Source: Bacteroides sp. CAG:1076 (GTDB taxonomy: Bacteria; Bacteroidota; Bacteroidia; Bacteroidales; Bacteroidaceae). Taken from it: DNA of 47,673 nucleotides. A model generated the notes under the pieces. The model saw nothing but the letters and a program-made list of their open reading frames with translations. It was not told the DNA's origin and did not search any database. Where the stretch lies: the NCBI GenBank assembly GCA_000436795.1, contig HF993149.1, positions 1-47,673 on the forward strand, given 5' to 3'. The position numbers and the translations under genes were made by a program. Below are positions 1 through 8,559 of the stretch, piece by piece. Within the stretch, counting starts at the first letter, position 1. Each line of letters begins with the position of its first letter.

Positions 1-2
1 AT

Positions 3-1052
3 AGTCGTGTTGGAAGTTATATGGATCCGCAACTGTATTATGACTTGCGTGAACATATTTATGCTGACTTCAATTATATGCATACAAACGATTTGGGTTG
101 TATGGAGTTTTCCGGACGTTATCCGGATAATTTGCACGAAGAAATTAATAACTATTCGATTGTAGCAGGAGTCGTTGCTCGCCAGCAAAAGTTTGATATT
201 ATCCATTCTCATGACTGGCTTACTTATCCGGCTGGCATTCATGCAAAGCAAATCTCAGGAAAACCATTAGTCATCCATGTTCATGCAACTGATTTTGACC
301 GTAGTCGTGGTAATGTAAATCCTACTGTATATTCTATTGAAAAGAATGGTATGGACCATGCCGACTGTATTATGTGTGTAAGTGAACTGACTCGTCAGAC
401 AGTTATCCATAAATATTATCAGGATCCGCGAAAGGTGTTTACTGTACACAATGCAGTATCTCCATTATCAAAAGAAATTCAAGATATCGTTCCACATAAA
501 AATCCTAAAGAAAAAATTGTTACTTTCCTGGGCCGTATTACGATGCAGAAGGGACCGGAATATTTTGTGGAAGCAGCCGCTATGGTATTAAAGCGTGCAC
601 GTAATGTACGCTTTGTAATGGCCGGAAGTGGTGATATGATGAATGCAATGATTCGCTTAGTGGCAGAACGTGGTATTGCCGATCGTTTCCATTTCCCCGG
701 ATTTATGAAAGGTAAGCAAGTATATGAAGTCTTAAAGGCAAGTGATGTATATATAATGCCTTCTGTTTCCGAACCATTTGGTATATCTCCGTTGGAAGCA
801 ATGCAATGTAGTGTGCCAACTATTATTTCCAAACAATCGGGATGCGCAGAAATCTTGGATAAATGTATAAAAACTGATTATTGGGATATTCATGCGATGG
901 CCGACGCCATTCATTCTATTTGTACTAATCAGTCGCTTTATGAATACTTGCGCGATGAAGGAAAGAAAGAGGTTGATGGTATCGTGTGGGAAAAAGTTGG
1001 TTTGAAGGTACGCGCTCTCTACGAGCAGGTTTTAAAAAATTATGGTAAATAA
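3..1052 (+). CDS. Glycosyltransferase family 4, glycogen/starch-synthase-like (5' end outside window)
   Basis: The reading frame is open from the first bases of the window, so the start lies upstream; the first ATG (position 21) is probably internal. The visible 350 codons carry the C-terminal part of a GT-B glycosyltransferase: an early HSHDWL segment typical of GT4/GT5 donor-cleft loops, then the KIVTFLGRI strand that opens the second Rossmann domain, and the SVSEPFGISPLEAM motif whose acidic pair contacts the sugar nucleotide in this family. It ends 17 nt before the GH57-like gene, so the two are probably co-transcribed. In Bacteroides such pairs sit in glycogen/alpha-glucan loci. The family call is secure; the exact substrate (ADP-glucose, UDP-glucose or other) cannot be read from the sequence. 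Confidence 0.85.
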   Translation, partial: SRVGSYMDPQLYYDLREHIYADFNYMHTNDLGCMEFSGRYPDNLHEEINNYSIVAGVVARQQKFDIIHSHDWLTYPAGIHAKQISGKPLVIHVHATDFDRSRGNVNPTVYSIEKNGMDHADCIMCVSELTRQTVIHKYYQDPRKVFTVHNAVSPLSKEIQDIVPHKNPKEKIVTFLGRITMQKGPEYFVEAAAMVLKRARNVRFVMAGSGDMMNAMIRLVAERGIADRFHFPGFMKGKQVYEVLKASDVYIMPSVSEPFGISPLEAMQCSVPTIISKQSGCAEILDKCIKTDYWDIHAMADAIHSICTNQSLYEYLRDEGKKEVDGIVWEKVGLKVRALYEQVLKNYGK

Positions 1053-1069
1053 TAAATGCTAAGTTAGTT

Positions 1070-2455
1070 ATGAAAACAATCTGTCTTTACTTTGAAATAC
1101 ACCAGATTATACATTTGAAACGTTATCGTTTCTTCGAAATTGGAACCGATCACTATTATTATGATGATTATGCCAACGAACAAGGCATTAACGAAGTGGC
1201 AGAGCGTTCCTATATTCCTGCTCTGAAGACTTTGATTGAAATGGCAAAGAACAATGAAGGAATGTTTAAGGTTGCTCTTTCTATTTCAGGAGTTGCATTG
1301 GAACAGTTGGAGATACATGCTCCGGCAGTCATCGAGTTATTGCATGAGTTAAATGCAACTGGTTGTTGTGAATTTATTTGTGAACCTTATTCTCATGGTC
1401 TTTCTTCTTTGGCAAATGAAGATTGTTTCCGTGAAGAAGTTGAGCATATGCGCCGTAAGGTTAAGGATTATTTTGGACAAGAACCGAAGGTATTCCGTAA
1501 CTCCAGCTTGATTTATGACAATGAAATTGGTGGCATTGTAGCCAGCATGGGATTTAAGGGCGTACTGGTGGAAGGAGCTAAGCATGTATTAGGTTGGAAG
1601 AGTCCTCACTATTTGTATCATTGTGCTGAAAATCCGAACCTGAAGCTTTTGATGCGTGACTTTAAATTGTCTGATGATATAAGTCTTCGTTTCTCTAATA
1701 GTGAATGGAGTGAGTATCCTTTGTTTGCAGATAAGTATATTGATTGGATTGCTTCTCTTCCTGAGAACGAGCAGGTTATTAATATCTTTATGGAATTGTC
1801 TGCATTGGGTATAGCACAACCGTTATCATCTAATATATTGGAATTCTTGAAAGCTCTTCCGACATGTGCAAAACAAAGAGGAATCACCTTCTCTACTCCG
1901 ACAGAAATTGTAACCAAACTGAAATCAGTTGATATGGTAGATGTACCTTATCCAATGTCGTGGGCAGACGAAGAAAGAGATATTAGTCCATGGCTGGGTA
2001 ATGTGATGCAGCGTGAAGCATTCAATAAATTGTATAGTGTAGCCGAACGTGTTTATCTGTGTGATGACCGTCGTATCAAGCAGGATTGGTATTATTTGCA
2101 GGCAAGCAACAATTTCCGTTTCATGACTACAAAGGATACAGGCGTTGGCTTAAATAGAGGTATTTATGATTCTCCATACGATGCATTCACCAATTACATG
2201 AATATTTTGGGTGACTTCTTGGGTCGTGTTAATTCTCTCTACCCAGTAGATATGGATAATGAAGAATTGAGCTCTTTGCTTACTACGATTAAAAATCAGG
2301 GTGAAGAATTAGTTCAGTTAACCAATGAAGTCAATAAATTGCAGGCTGAGTTGAAGAAAGCTGAAGCTGCTGCGAAGAAAGCGACAACTAAAAAGGCTGA
2401 TTCTGCAGAAAAGAAGACAACTGCAAAGAAAACAACTAAGAAAGAAGCTAATTGA
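1070..2455 (+). CDS. GH57 alpha-amylase-like protein, catalytic residues apparently replaced
   Basis: A 461-residue protein with the overall pattern of family GH57 alpha-amylases: an N-terminal LYFEIHQ strand (His11-Gln12), a CCEF-EPYSHG segment near 99-110, FRN-LIY near 142-148, and a SNSEWSEYP loop near 209-217. As I recall active GH57 alpha-amylases, the nucleophile Glu lies in FRNTEL and the acid Asp in FMDYETFG. Here those places read FRNSSL (Ser146) and FMELSALG (Glu242), and HQP reads HQI. The protein therefore resembles the described alpha-amylase-like homologues lacking catalytic residues, and may be a regulatory or binding partner of glycogen enzymes. Residues 410-461 form a coiled coil followed by a Lys/Ala/Thr-rich tail, probably disordered and basic. 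It follows the GT4 gene by 17 nt. Confidence 0.8.
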   Translation: MKTICLYFEIHQIIHLKRYRFFEIGTDHYYYDDYANEQGINEVAERSYIPALKTLIEMAKNNEGMFKVALSISGVALEQLEIHAPAVIELLHELNATGCCEFICEPYSHGLSSLANEDCFREEVEHMRRKVKDYFGQEPKVFRNSSLIYDNEIGGIVASMGFKGVLVEGAKHVLGWKSPHYLYHCAENPNLKLLMRDFKLSDDISLRFSNSEWSEYPLFADKYIDWIASLPENEQVINIFMELSALGIAQPLSSNILEFLKALPTCAKQRGITFSTPTEIVTKLKSVDMVDVPYPMSWADEERDISPWLGNVMQREAFNKLYSVAERVYLCDDRRIKQDWYYLQASNNFRFMTTKDTGVGLNRGIYDSPYDAFTNYMNILGDFLGRVNSLYPVDMDNEELSSLLTTIKNQGEELVQLTNEVNKLQAELKKAEAAAKKATTKKADSAEKKTTAKKTTKKEAN

Positions 2456-2502
2456 TAAATAACTCAATGCCTTTATCTGGTAAGGCAAGTAGCTGCATAT
2501 TA

Positions 2503-2552
2503 AAAGCCTTCCTGATTATTCTTTTCGAATAATGGGAAGGCTTCTTTCTTTT
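2503..2552. terminator. Bidirectional Rho-independent terminator
   Basis: The arms AAGCCTTCC and GGAAGGCTT, extended by GATTATTC/GAATAAT, form a long hairpin. A T-rich stretch follows on the plus strand and an A-rich stretch precedes it (T-rich on the minus strand). It sits between the convergent GH57-like and CDF genes, so it can serve both. Confidence 0.8.
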
Positions 2553-2704
2553 GTAGCACTTATCTGTCTGTCATCTTGTAATTATTGCTACGTATTGTTT
2601 ACATATCTATTTGATTCAGAAAAGCAGGAACAAAGAATTTTGTTCGGCTCGAAAATATCAGAATAAAATCGGAAAATAAAAGTGATATTCGATATAAGCA
2701 GATA

Positions 2705-3607
2705 TTAACAGCAACTTCTTTCTTTGCAAACAGAATCTATCGTTTCACATTCGATGGTTACATGCTGGATACCTTGTTGATGTAATTTCTTCTTCAGCTC
2801 CCATTTAATGTCTTCCATTTGCGATAAATCTTTAATTACAATGTGGACAGTAGCTGCATTTTCGGTTGTGCTGACAGCCCATATATGTAAGTGATGCCAA
2901 TCTTCTATGCCCGGTGAGTGGGCTATGATTTGTTCGATAGTTCGTATATCAATATTTTCGGGTACAGCATCAAGAGAGAGAAATAAACTTTCTTTCAGTA
3001 ATTTCCATGTTGAGCATAAAATAATAGCCGCAATGATTAAGCTGACTAATGTATCAATGACTGTATAGCCCGTGTATATAATAACAATACCGGATATAAC
3101 AACCCCTACAGAAACCAGTGTGTCCATTGCCATATGCAGAAATGCTCCCCTTACATTTAAATCATGCTTTTGATTTTTCATCAGTAGCCAGGCTGTTATG
3201 CCATTTACCAATATTCCTATACCAGCTGTCCACGATATGGCTTTTCCAGAAGTTGCTTCCGGATATTTTAGTTTGTATATACTTTCGATAACGATAGCTC
3301 CAACGGCAATCAGTAAGATAATGGCATTTACAAGCGAGACCAGTACTGTACTTTTCTTATATCCGTAAGTAAAGTGACGATTACCTCGATGCAATGACAT
3401 CCGAAAGGCAAAAAGAGACAGCAGCAGGCTGAACACGTCACTCAGGTTATGTCCGGCATCCGAAAGCAATCCCAGTGAGTTATAAATGAATCCTGCGCCA
3501 GCTTCTATGAGAACAAAAATCAGATTGATAACGATGCACAAGATAAATATTGTGTTGAGCGAAGTTACTTCATGATGATGCTCATGTGAATGATGATAAC
3601 GTTCCAT
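2705..3607 (-). CDS. Cation diffusion facilitator (CDF) family zinc/divalent-metal exporter
   Basis: An inner-membrane metal/proton antiporter of the CzcD/ZitB type. The N-terminus is His-rich (HHSHEHHHE), a cytosolic metal-binding feature of zinc CDFs. About six membrane segments follow, with the HxxxD metal site SDAGHNLSDV in TM2 and HMAMD in TM5, then a cytosolic C-terminal ferredoxin-like domain. The extreme C-terminus CKERSCC adds a thiol cluster. I chose the ATG at 3607: an in-frame GTG at 3628 exists, but a good -7 element lies at 3631-3638, which would put the transcription start at or inside that GTG. The gene stands alone between two terminator/promoter regions. Zn(II) is the likeliest substrate, by inference. 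Confidence 0.9.
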   Translation of the reverse strand: MERYHHSHEHHHEVTSLNTIFILCIVINLIFVLIEAGAGFIYNSLGLLSDAGHNLSDVFSLLLSLFAFRMSLHRGNRHFTYGYKKSTVLVSLVNAIILLIAVGAIVIESIYKLKYPEATSGKAISWTAGIGILVNGITAWLLMKNQKHDLNVRGAFLHMAMDTLVSVGVVISGIVIIYTGYTVIDTLVSLIIAAIILCSTWKLLKESLFLSLDAVPENIDIRTIEQIIAHSPGIEDWHHLHIWAVSTTENAATVHIVIKDLSQMEDIKWELKKKLHQQGIQHVTIECETIDSVCKERSCC

Positions 3608-3630
3608 TTTTTTGTTGTTTATTTTCACGG

Positions 3631-3661
3631 CAAAAATACAGAGCTTATGTTATAAATTCAA
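3631..3661 (-). promoter_or_regulatory. Bacteroides-type promoter of the CDF gene
   Basis: Read on the minus strand there is TTG, a 20-nt spacer, then TATTTTTG (3631-3638), matching the Bacteroides -33/-7 pattern. Its position favours ATG 3607 as the start codon. Confidence 0.6.
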
Positions 3662-3824
3662 TATTTAGTCCTCTCATTTTATCCCTAAAGGCTTCATTTG
3701 CAACTGAATTGCATTGAAAAGTAGATTAATGTATTAAATAATGTAAAAAAGAAAGACAAAGATGTATGTTATTGAGTTATTTGTATTTACTTTGAGATTG
3801 TTTAAAATAAAAATACAGAAGATT

Positions 3825-4001
3825 ATGAACGAATTGATTGCAAAGATTAAGGAATTGAATGCAGCCTTGGTTGCTGATGCTGAATTGCAGGTTGCTAAAG
3901 GTAATAAAGCAGCAGGAACTCGTGCTCGTAAAGTTTCATTGGAACTGGAAAAAGTATTGAAAGAATTTAGAAGAGTTTCTTTGGAAGAATCAAAGAAATA
4001 A
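3825..4001 (+). CDS. Histone H1-like (Hc1-type) DNA-binding protein
   Basis: A 58-residue basic protein beginning MNELIAKIKELNAALVAD. It contains the GNKAAGTRARKVSLELEK core that I associate with the histone H1/Hc1-like proteins conserved in Bacteroides, and it ends in a helical KEFRRVSLEE segment. An upstream in-frame ATG at 3762 would add 21 hydrophobic residues that do not fit the family, so the start is placed at 3825. The gene has its own terminator. The likely role is nucleoid binding; the family is small and poorly characterised, so binding specificity is unknown. Confidence 0.85.
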   Translation: MNELIAKIKELNAALVADAELQVAKGNKAAGTRARKVSLELEKVLKEFRRVSLEESKK

Positions 4002-4022
4002 AGTGTTTTCACTTTATCTGCA

Positions 4023-4077
4023 AGAGGTTATATCATTTCGCCAGAACGTTATGGTATAACCTCTTTTGTTTTTTTAT
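4023..4077 (+). terminator. Terminator of the histone-like gene
   Basis: AGAGGTTATA-CAT pairs with ATGG-TATAACCTCT and is followed by a run rich in T up to 4076. Confidence 0.8.
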
Positions 4078-4111
4078 CATCTGGTTTACCGTTTCTTCGC
4101 AATGAACTTTG

Positions 4112-4119
4112 TACATTTG
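4112..4119 (+). promoter_or_regulatory. -7 element upstream of the tandem sensor kinase
   Basis: TACATTTG matches TAnnTTTG. A start point near 4125 leaves an in-frame GTG at 4129 with almost no leader and supports the ATG at 4141. No convincing -33 TTTG is visible. Confidence 0.5.
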
Positions 4120-4140
4120 TAACAAATCGTGTGTTTCTGT

Positions 4141-7100
4141 ATGAGAGTGGCAATATATACATTGATTATGGCTTTCATGGCTATGGGCTGGATATCGTGC
4201 GGAGAGCATAAGAAGCAAGACACAGCTGCTTATGCAGAGGCCGATTCCTTGAATCAGGTAGCCTATGATATGCGTTATAAAGACTTGTCTGTTGCTGTGA
4301 AGGCAGCGTCCCGTGCTCTTCTGCTGTCTGAAGGAAACGCAGATTTACATGCAGAAGCGCTGAATAACATGGGCTTTTGTGCATTCATGCGCATGAATTT
4401 CGAGAAGTCTTCTTCGTTGTTCCGTCAAGCATTAGAGGAGGGGAGTAATGAAATAGAACATCTTATATCGGATATTGGCATGATGAAAATATGCCAGCGC
4501 ACGTCGATGAACAAGGAGTTTTATGATTACCGTAACAGCGCGTTACGCCGTTTGAAACGTATCCGTGAAGACGAGTCACTCATATCGGATGCTCACGAAA
4601 AAATGCGGCTGAATTATGCTGTTTCTGAATTCCATATTGTTTCGGGCATTTATTTTTATTATTTGGAACAGCACAAGGCATCGTTGCAATCCATCAATTC
4701 CATCACTCCCGAAGTATTGCAGAACGACACTGCCCAGTCACTCTATTACGAATACATGAGAGGGTCGGGAGGCATGTATGAAGCTCCTACACGTGAACAA
4801 GTCATTACAGGAGAATTTGGCTGTCTGACGAACTGCTTGCTGCAAAGTCGTAAGGGAGGATACATTTATTTTGAAGCCAATGCATTGCAGGCAATGGCCG
4901 AGCTGCTGAACTTTCGGCGTAATCGGGAGATTCTGGAAAAACATCGTTCGGGTATACTCAGGTTAGTCAATGAAAAAAATTTGCCGGTAGACAGTTTGCC
5001 TTTATATTATGCAAGGCAGGCATTGGACTTGTTTAAGCAATACGGCGACGGATATCAGATTTCGGGAACTTACCGTACCATTGCTACATATTATAATTAT
5101 TCAGGACGACCGGAGAAAGCACTTGAAAATCTGAAGGCTGCACTTCAGTATGTAAACTGGCATCACGAAAAGTACTATCATTGTACCGATACAACCGACC
5201 GCCTGCAGATTTATGCTCCTGGTGCGACACATTCTACCGAGTTGAAATGGATTGCCGACGAAGGAATCAAGACAATACCGGAATGGATTCTGCGTCTGCG
5301 TGAACAGTTAAGTCGGACCTATGCAGCAATGGGCTGTAAAGCAGAGTCGGATTATAACCGGAATGTTTATTTGGATTTGCTCGACTATACCCGGCAAGAC
5401 AAGGCTTTGGAGAGTCGCTATGCCGCTTTGGAAAAAGAATCGAGGCAGCTCAATGTCCTGTTATCGTTGGTCGTTTTAGGCATTTTTGTATTGATTATCC
5501 TCTTTATCGTTCTGAACCGTCGCTGGAGAAAACGCAATAAGCAATACATAGCCGTATTAAAAGAGGTATTCGATTTGTGTCGTAAGATAACCTCGTCCGT
5601 TCCGGTTTGTGTAACCGAGGCAGATGAGATAATAGATGCGCTTTGTCAAACGATTAAAGGAGGATTTTATCAGATATTCGGTGCTACCGATGTGAAAATT
5701 ATATTGGAAGGACAATTGCCGGAGGAGCAGGCAGCCGAACAATATGCCGGTTACTACGAATATGATTTGTTCTCTCCCGATCAGAAAAAAACGGTGGGAA
5801 AGCTTTTGCTTGCCTTGCCTTGTCCACTTCGGAAGGAAAAATGTACATTGCTGCAACTGATTCTGCCATATTTGGCGTGGACATTGGAAAATGGATTGAA
5901 TCTGGTTTCACTTGACGACGAACGTCGGAGGCTGGAAAAAGAGCAGTACATCCATGAACAGCATCTGGCCGACAATAAACGGCAGAACATGGTAAAGAAA
6001 GCTTGTCTGTCTATTGTGACCGGCATTTTACCTTATATAGACCGAGTAGCCAATGAGGTCCATAAGCTCCAGTCGGCTGTCTATGCGCGTCAGGCGGACG
6101 TGAAAAAAGGTAAGTTCGAGTACATCGATGAACTGATAACCCGTATCAATGAATATAATGAGATACTGGCCTTGTGGATTAAGATGCGTCAGGGAGTACT
6201 GAGCCTGAATATCGAAAATTTTGCATTGAAGGAACTTTTTGCCATTATATCAAAGGGAAAACGTTCATTCGAGATGAAGCATCAGGAACTGGTCGTTTTC
6301 CCAACCGAAGCTGTTGTCAAGGCAGACAAAGCTCTGACGCTTTTTATGATCAATACGCTGGCAGAAAATGCACGTAAGTATACTCCCGAGCAAGGACGCG
6401 TGGAACTTAAGGCCGTAGAAACCGATGATTATGTAGAAATTTCAGTTACCGACAACGGTCCTGGGCTGTCGGAAGAAGATGTCAACCGCATTTTGGGAGA
6501 GAAAGTCTACGATTCCGGTTCGATAGGTATGAATACGGCAACTGATGTGGAAGAATTGCGTAAGCAGAAAGGTTCCGGTTTCGGACTGATGAACTGCAAA
6601 GGAATCATCGAAAAATACCGTAAGACCAATGCTGTATTCGGTGTTTGTCGCTTTTCGATAGACAGTACGTTGGGAAAAGGTAGTCGTTTTTATTTCCGTT
6701 TGCCTAAAGGGGTAAAGAAAGTACTCTCCATATGCTTGTGGCTGATAGCCGGTCTGGCTGGACTGGGCAGTTGTCAGCCTTCGGTACAGCATGCGGCAAA
6801 ACCGGAAACAGATCAGGTATACGACAGTCTGTTGTCGATTGCAAACGACTACGCCAATCTGGTATACGATTGTAATGTAAACGGTCGGTATCAGGAGGCT
6901 CTGGTATATGCCGACAGTGTCCTGCGATATATGAATATGCACTACCTGAAGTATTCGAAGCGTCGCTATCCGTTGTTGAAACTGTATCGCGACGATTACG
7001 ATGCAGCCGAGCAAACATGGTTGGCTCAGGGATTTGTCACCGATTACTATATCCTGCTCGATGTGCGCAATGAAGCCGCCGTAGCCGGGCTTGCTGTAAA

Positions 7101-8544
7101 AGATTTCCGTACTTATTATTATAACAATCGCGCCTATGCTACCTTGTACAAGCAAATTAGCAAGGACCGTTCGCTGGAGGAATATTGCGTACGAATGCAG
7201 CAGTCGGCCAACAACAAGCTGATAGCTCTTGCCATTTTCATCCTGCTTGTGGGAGGGTGTCTGGCTGGTTATTATATTCTTTACCTGCGTCACCGCTTGC
7301 ACTATCGTTATAATATGGAGCAAGTTTTCGAAATCAACCAGTCTATTTTTTCGGTAGCACAGCCTCGCGAGGAAGAAGAAGCGAATCTGGCGGAAAATAT
7401 TCTTGAAAAACTTTCCGGCGAAATGAACGAACTGGTTCCGGTAGCCGACATGGCACTGGCCTTGTACGATGAGGAAACATCCGCCTTGCACTATATCTTT
7501 GGCGAAGAAGGCGAAAACGAAGACGTGTGCAACAGAATGCAGCGTTGTTTTGAAAAACGGCAGGTGACATGGACGAGCGAAGCGGCATGGAATTATTTCC
7601 CCTTGAATGTAGAAGTAGGTGAGGAACATTATTGTACAGGTGTGCTTGCTATAAAGACAGCCTTGCCATGTGTCCGCGAAGACGACAGGCTGCTGGTAGA
7701 ACTGGTGGTAAGTTATCTTGCCGTGGTACTGCACAACACGGTTGTTTGTGTCCGGAGAAAGCATTACGATATCGAGCTGGCTCAGGACGATGCACGGCGT
7801 ACTTCCTACGAAGAGAACATGCTGCACGTGCAGAATATGGTGCTGGACAATTGCCTGTCTACCATTAAACACGAAACGATTTATTATCCTAACCGGATAA
7901 AACAGATTGTCGATCGTTTGAATCGGGAAGAAAATATTTCTTTGGAGGAAGAACGGCAGCAACTACAGACCATATCCGAGCTTGTAAGCTATTATAAGGA
8001 TATATTTACCCTGCTCAGTTCGTGTGCATCGCGTCAGCTCGACGATATTACATTCCGGCGGGCAGAGGTACTGGTTACTTGGATAGTTAGTCAGGCAGAA
8101 AAGTACTTGCGTAAGATAACCCGTAAGCTGTCGTATACCCTGCACTTGGAAACCGAAGTAAATGCCGGATTGTCGGTAGCGGGAGATGCCGTGTTGCTTC
8201 TCTTTTTATTTGAAAACCTGCTTGACGAGGCTGTGCGTTATCCTCAGTCGGGCACCTTGAAACTTGCTGTTTACGAAGAAAACGGATTTGCCCGTTTCGA
8301 CTTTACAGATATGCGCCGTAACCCTACGCAGGCAGAATTGAACGATTTGTTCTATCCCGTGCTGTCACACTTCCACGAAGGAGGCGGAACCGGACTTCAA
8401 GGAACCGAGTTTTTGGTTTGCAAGCAAATCGTCCGCGAGCATGATGAATTTGCCGGAAGGCGTGGATGCCGCATAAATGCTTGCCCGTATGCGGGCGGAG
8501 GATATACAGTATGGTTTACCATACCTCTTAGTACAAGAAAATAA
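4141..8544 (+). CDS. Giant tandem (duplicated) membrane sensor histidine kinase, DUF5112/DUF5113-like
   Basis: A 1467-residue protein made of two similar modules. Module 1: signal peptide with Cys20, a periplasmic TPR-like helical region to about 435, a membrane helix (440-459), a cytosolic linker domain, and an intact HATPase domain (N-box ...AENARKY with Asn743; DNGPGL at 771; GSGFGL at 811). Module 2: a membrane helix resembling a lipoprotein signal (861-878, ending LGSC), a shorter periplasmic part, a membrane helix (1027-1048), a second linker, the motif KHETIYYP with His1244, and a degenerate ATPase: its N-box reads NLLDEAVRY, there is no DxGxG, and only a GGGTGL loop remains. The aligned CLS... 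segment of module 1 has Gly628 where module 2 has His1244. The ATP site and the acceptor His thus lie in different modules. A response regulator follows 15 nt later. The architecture is visible; the DUF names are from memory; the signal sensed is unknown. Confidence 0.8.
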   Translation: MRVAIYTLIMAFMAMGWISCGEHKKQDTAAYAEADSLNQVAYDMRYKDLSVAVKAASRALLLSEGNADLHAEALNNMGFCAFMRMNFEKSSSLFRQALEEGSNEIEHLISDIGMMKICQRTSMNKEFYDYRNSALRRLKRIREDESLISDAHEKMRLNYAVSEFHIVSGIYFYYLEQHKASLQSINSITPEVLQNDTAQSLYYEYMRGSGGMYEAPTREQVITGEFGCLTNCLLQSRKGGYIYFEANALQAMAELLNFRRNREILEKHRSGILRLVNEKNLPVDSLPLYYARQALDLFKQYGDGYQISGTYRTIATYYNYSGRPEKALENLKAALQYVNWHHEKYYHCTDTTDRLQIYAPGATHSTELKWIADEGIKTIPEWILRLREQLSRTYAAMGCKAESDYNRNVYLDLLDYTRQDKALESRYAALEKESRQLNVLLSLVVLGIFVLIILFIVLNRRWRKRNKQYIAVLKEVFDLCRKITSSVPVCVTEADEIIDALCQTIKGGFYQIFGATDVKIILEGQLPEEQAAEQYAGYYEYDLFSPDQKKTVGKLLLALPCPLRKEKCTLLQLILPYLAWTLENGLNLVSLDDERRRLEKEQYIHEQHLADNKRQNMVKKACLSIVTGILPYIDRVANEVHKLQSAVYARQADVKKGKFEYIDELITRINEYNEILALWIKMRQGVLSLNIENFALKELFAIISKGKRSFEMKHQELVVFPTEAVVKADKALTLFMINTLAENARKYTPEQGRVELKAVETDDYVEISVTDNGPGLSEEDVNRILGEKVYDSGSIGMNTATDVEELRKQKGSGFGLMNCKGIIEKYRKTNAVFGVCRFSIDSTLGKGSRFYFRLPKGVKKVLSICLWLIAGLAGLGSCQPSVQHAAKPETDQVYDSLLSIANDYANLVYDCNVNGRYQEALVYADSVLRYMNMHYLKYSKRRYPLLKLYRDDYDAAEQTWLAQGFVTDYYILLDVRNEAAVAGLAVKDFRTYYYNNRAYATLYKQISKDRSLEEYCVRMQQSANNKLIALAIFILLVGGCLAGYYILYLRHRLHYRYNMEQVFEINQSIFSVAQPREEEEANLAENILEKLSGEMNELVPVADMALALYDEETSALHYIFGEEGENEDVCNRMQRCFEKRQVTWTSEAAWNYFPLNVEVGEEHYCTGVLAIKTALPCVREDDRLLVELVVSYLAVVLHNTVVCVRRKHYDIELAQDDARRTSYEENMLHVQNMVLDNCLSTIKHETIYYPNRIKQIVDRLNREENISLEEERQQLQTISELVSYYKDIFTLLSSCASRQLDDITFRRAEVLVTWIVSQAEKYLRKITRKLSYTLHLETEVNAGLSVAGDAVLLLFLFENLLDEAVRYPQSGTLKLAVYEENGFARFDFTDMRRNPTQAELNDLFYPVLSHFHEGGGTGLQGTEFLVCKQIVREHDEFAGRRGCRINACPYAGGGYTVWFTIPLSTRK

Positions 8545-8559
8545 ACGAACGATTAAGAT

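Noticed and set aside
4129..4140. GTG start codon of the sensor kinase gene
   Set aside because: It adds MCFC before the signal peptide and would lie almost at the transcription start; ATG 4141 fits better.
6442..7962. Long open frame (506 codons) on the minus strand inside the sensor kinase gene
   Set aside because: It is a shadow of the plus-strand coding frame: composition is atypical (many Gln, His, Thr, Phe), no domains are visible and the plus-strand protein has clear kinase motifs.
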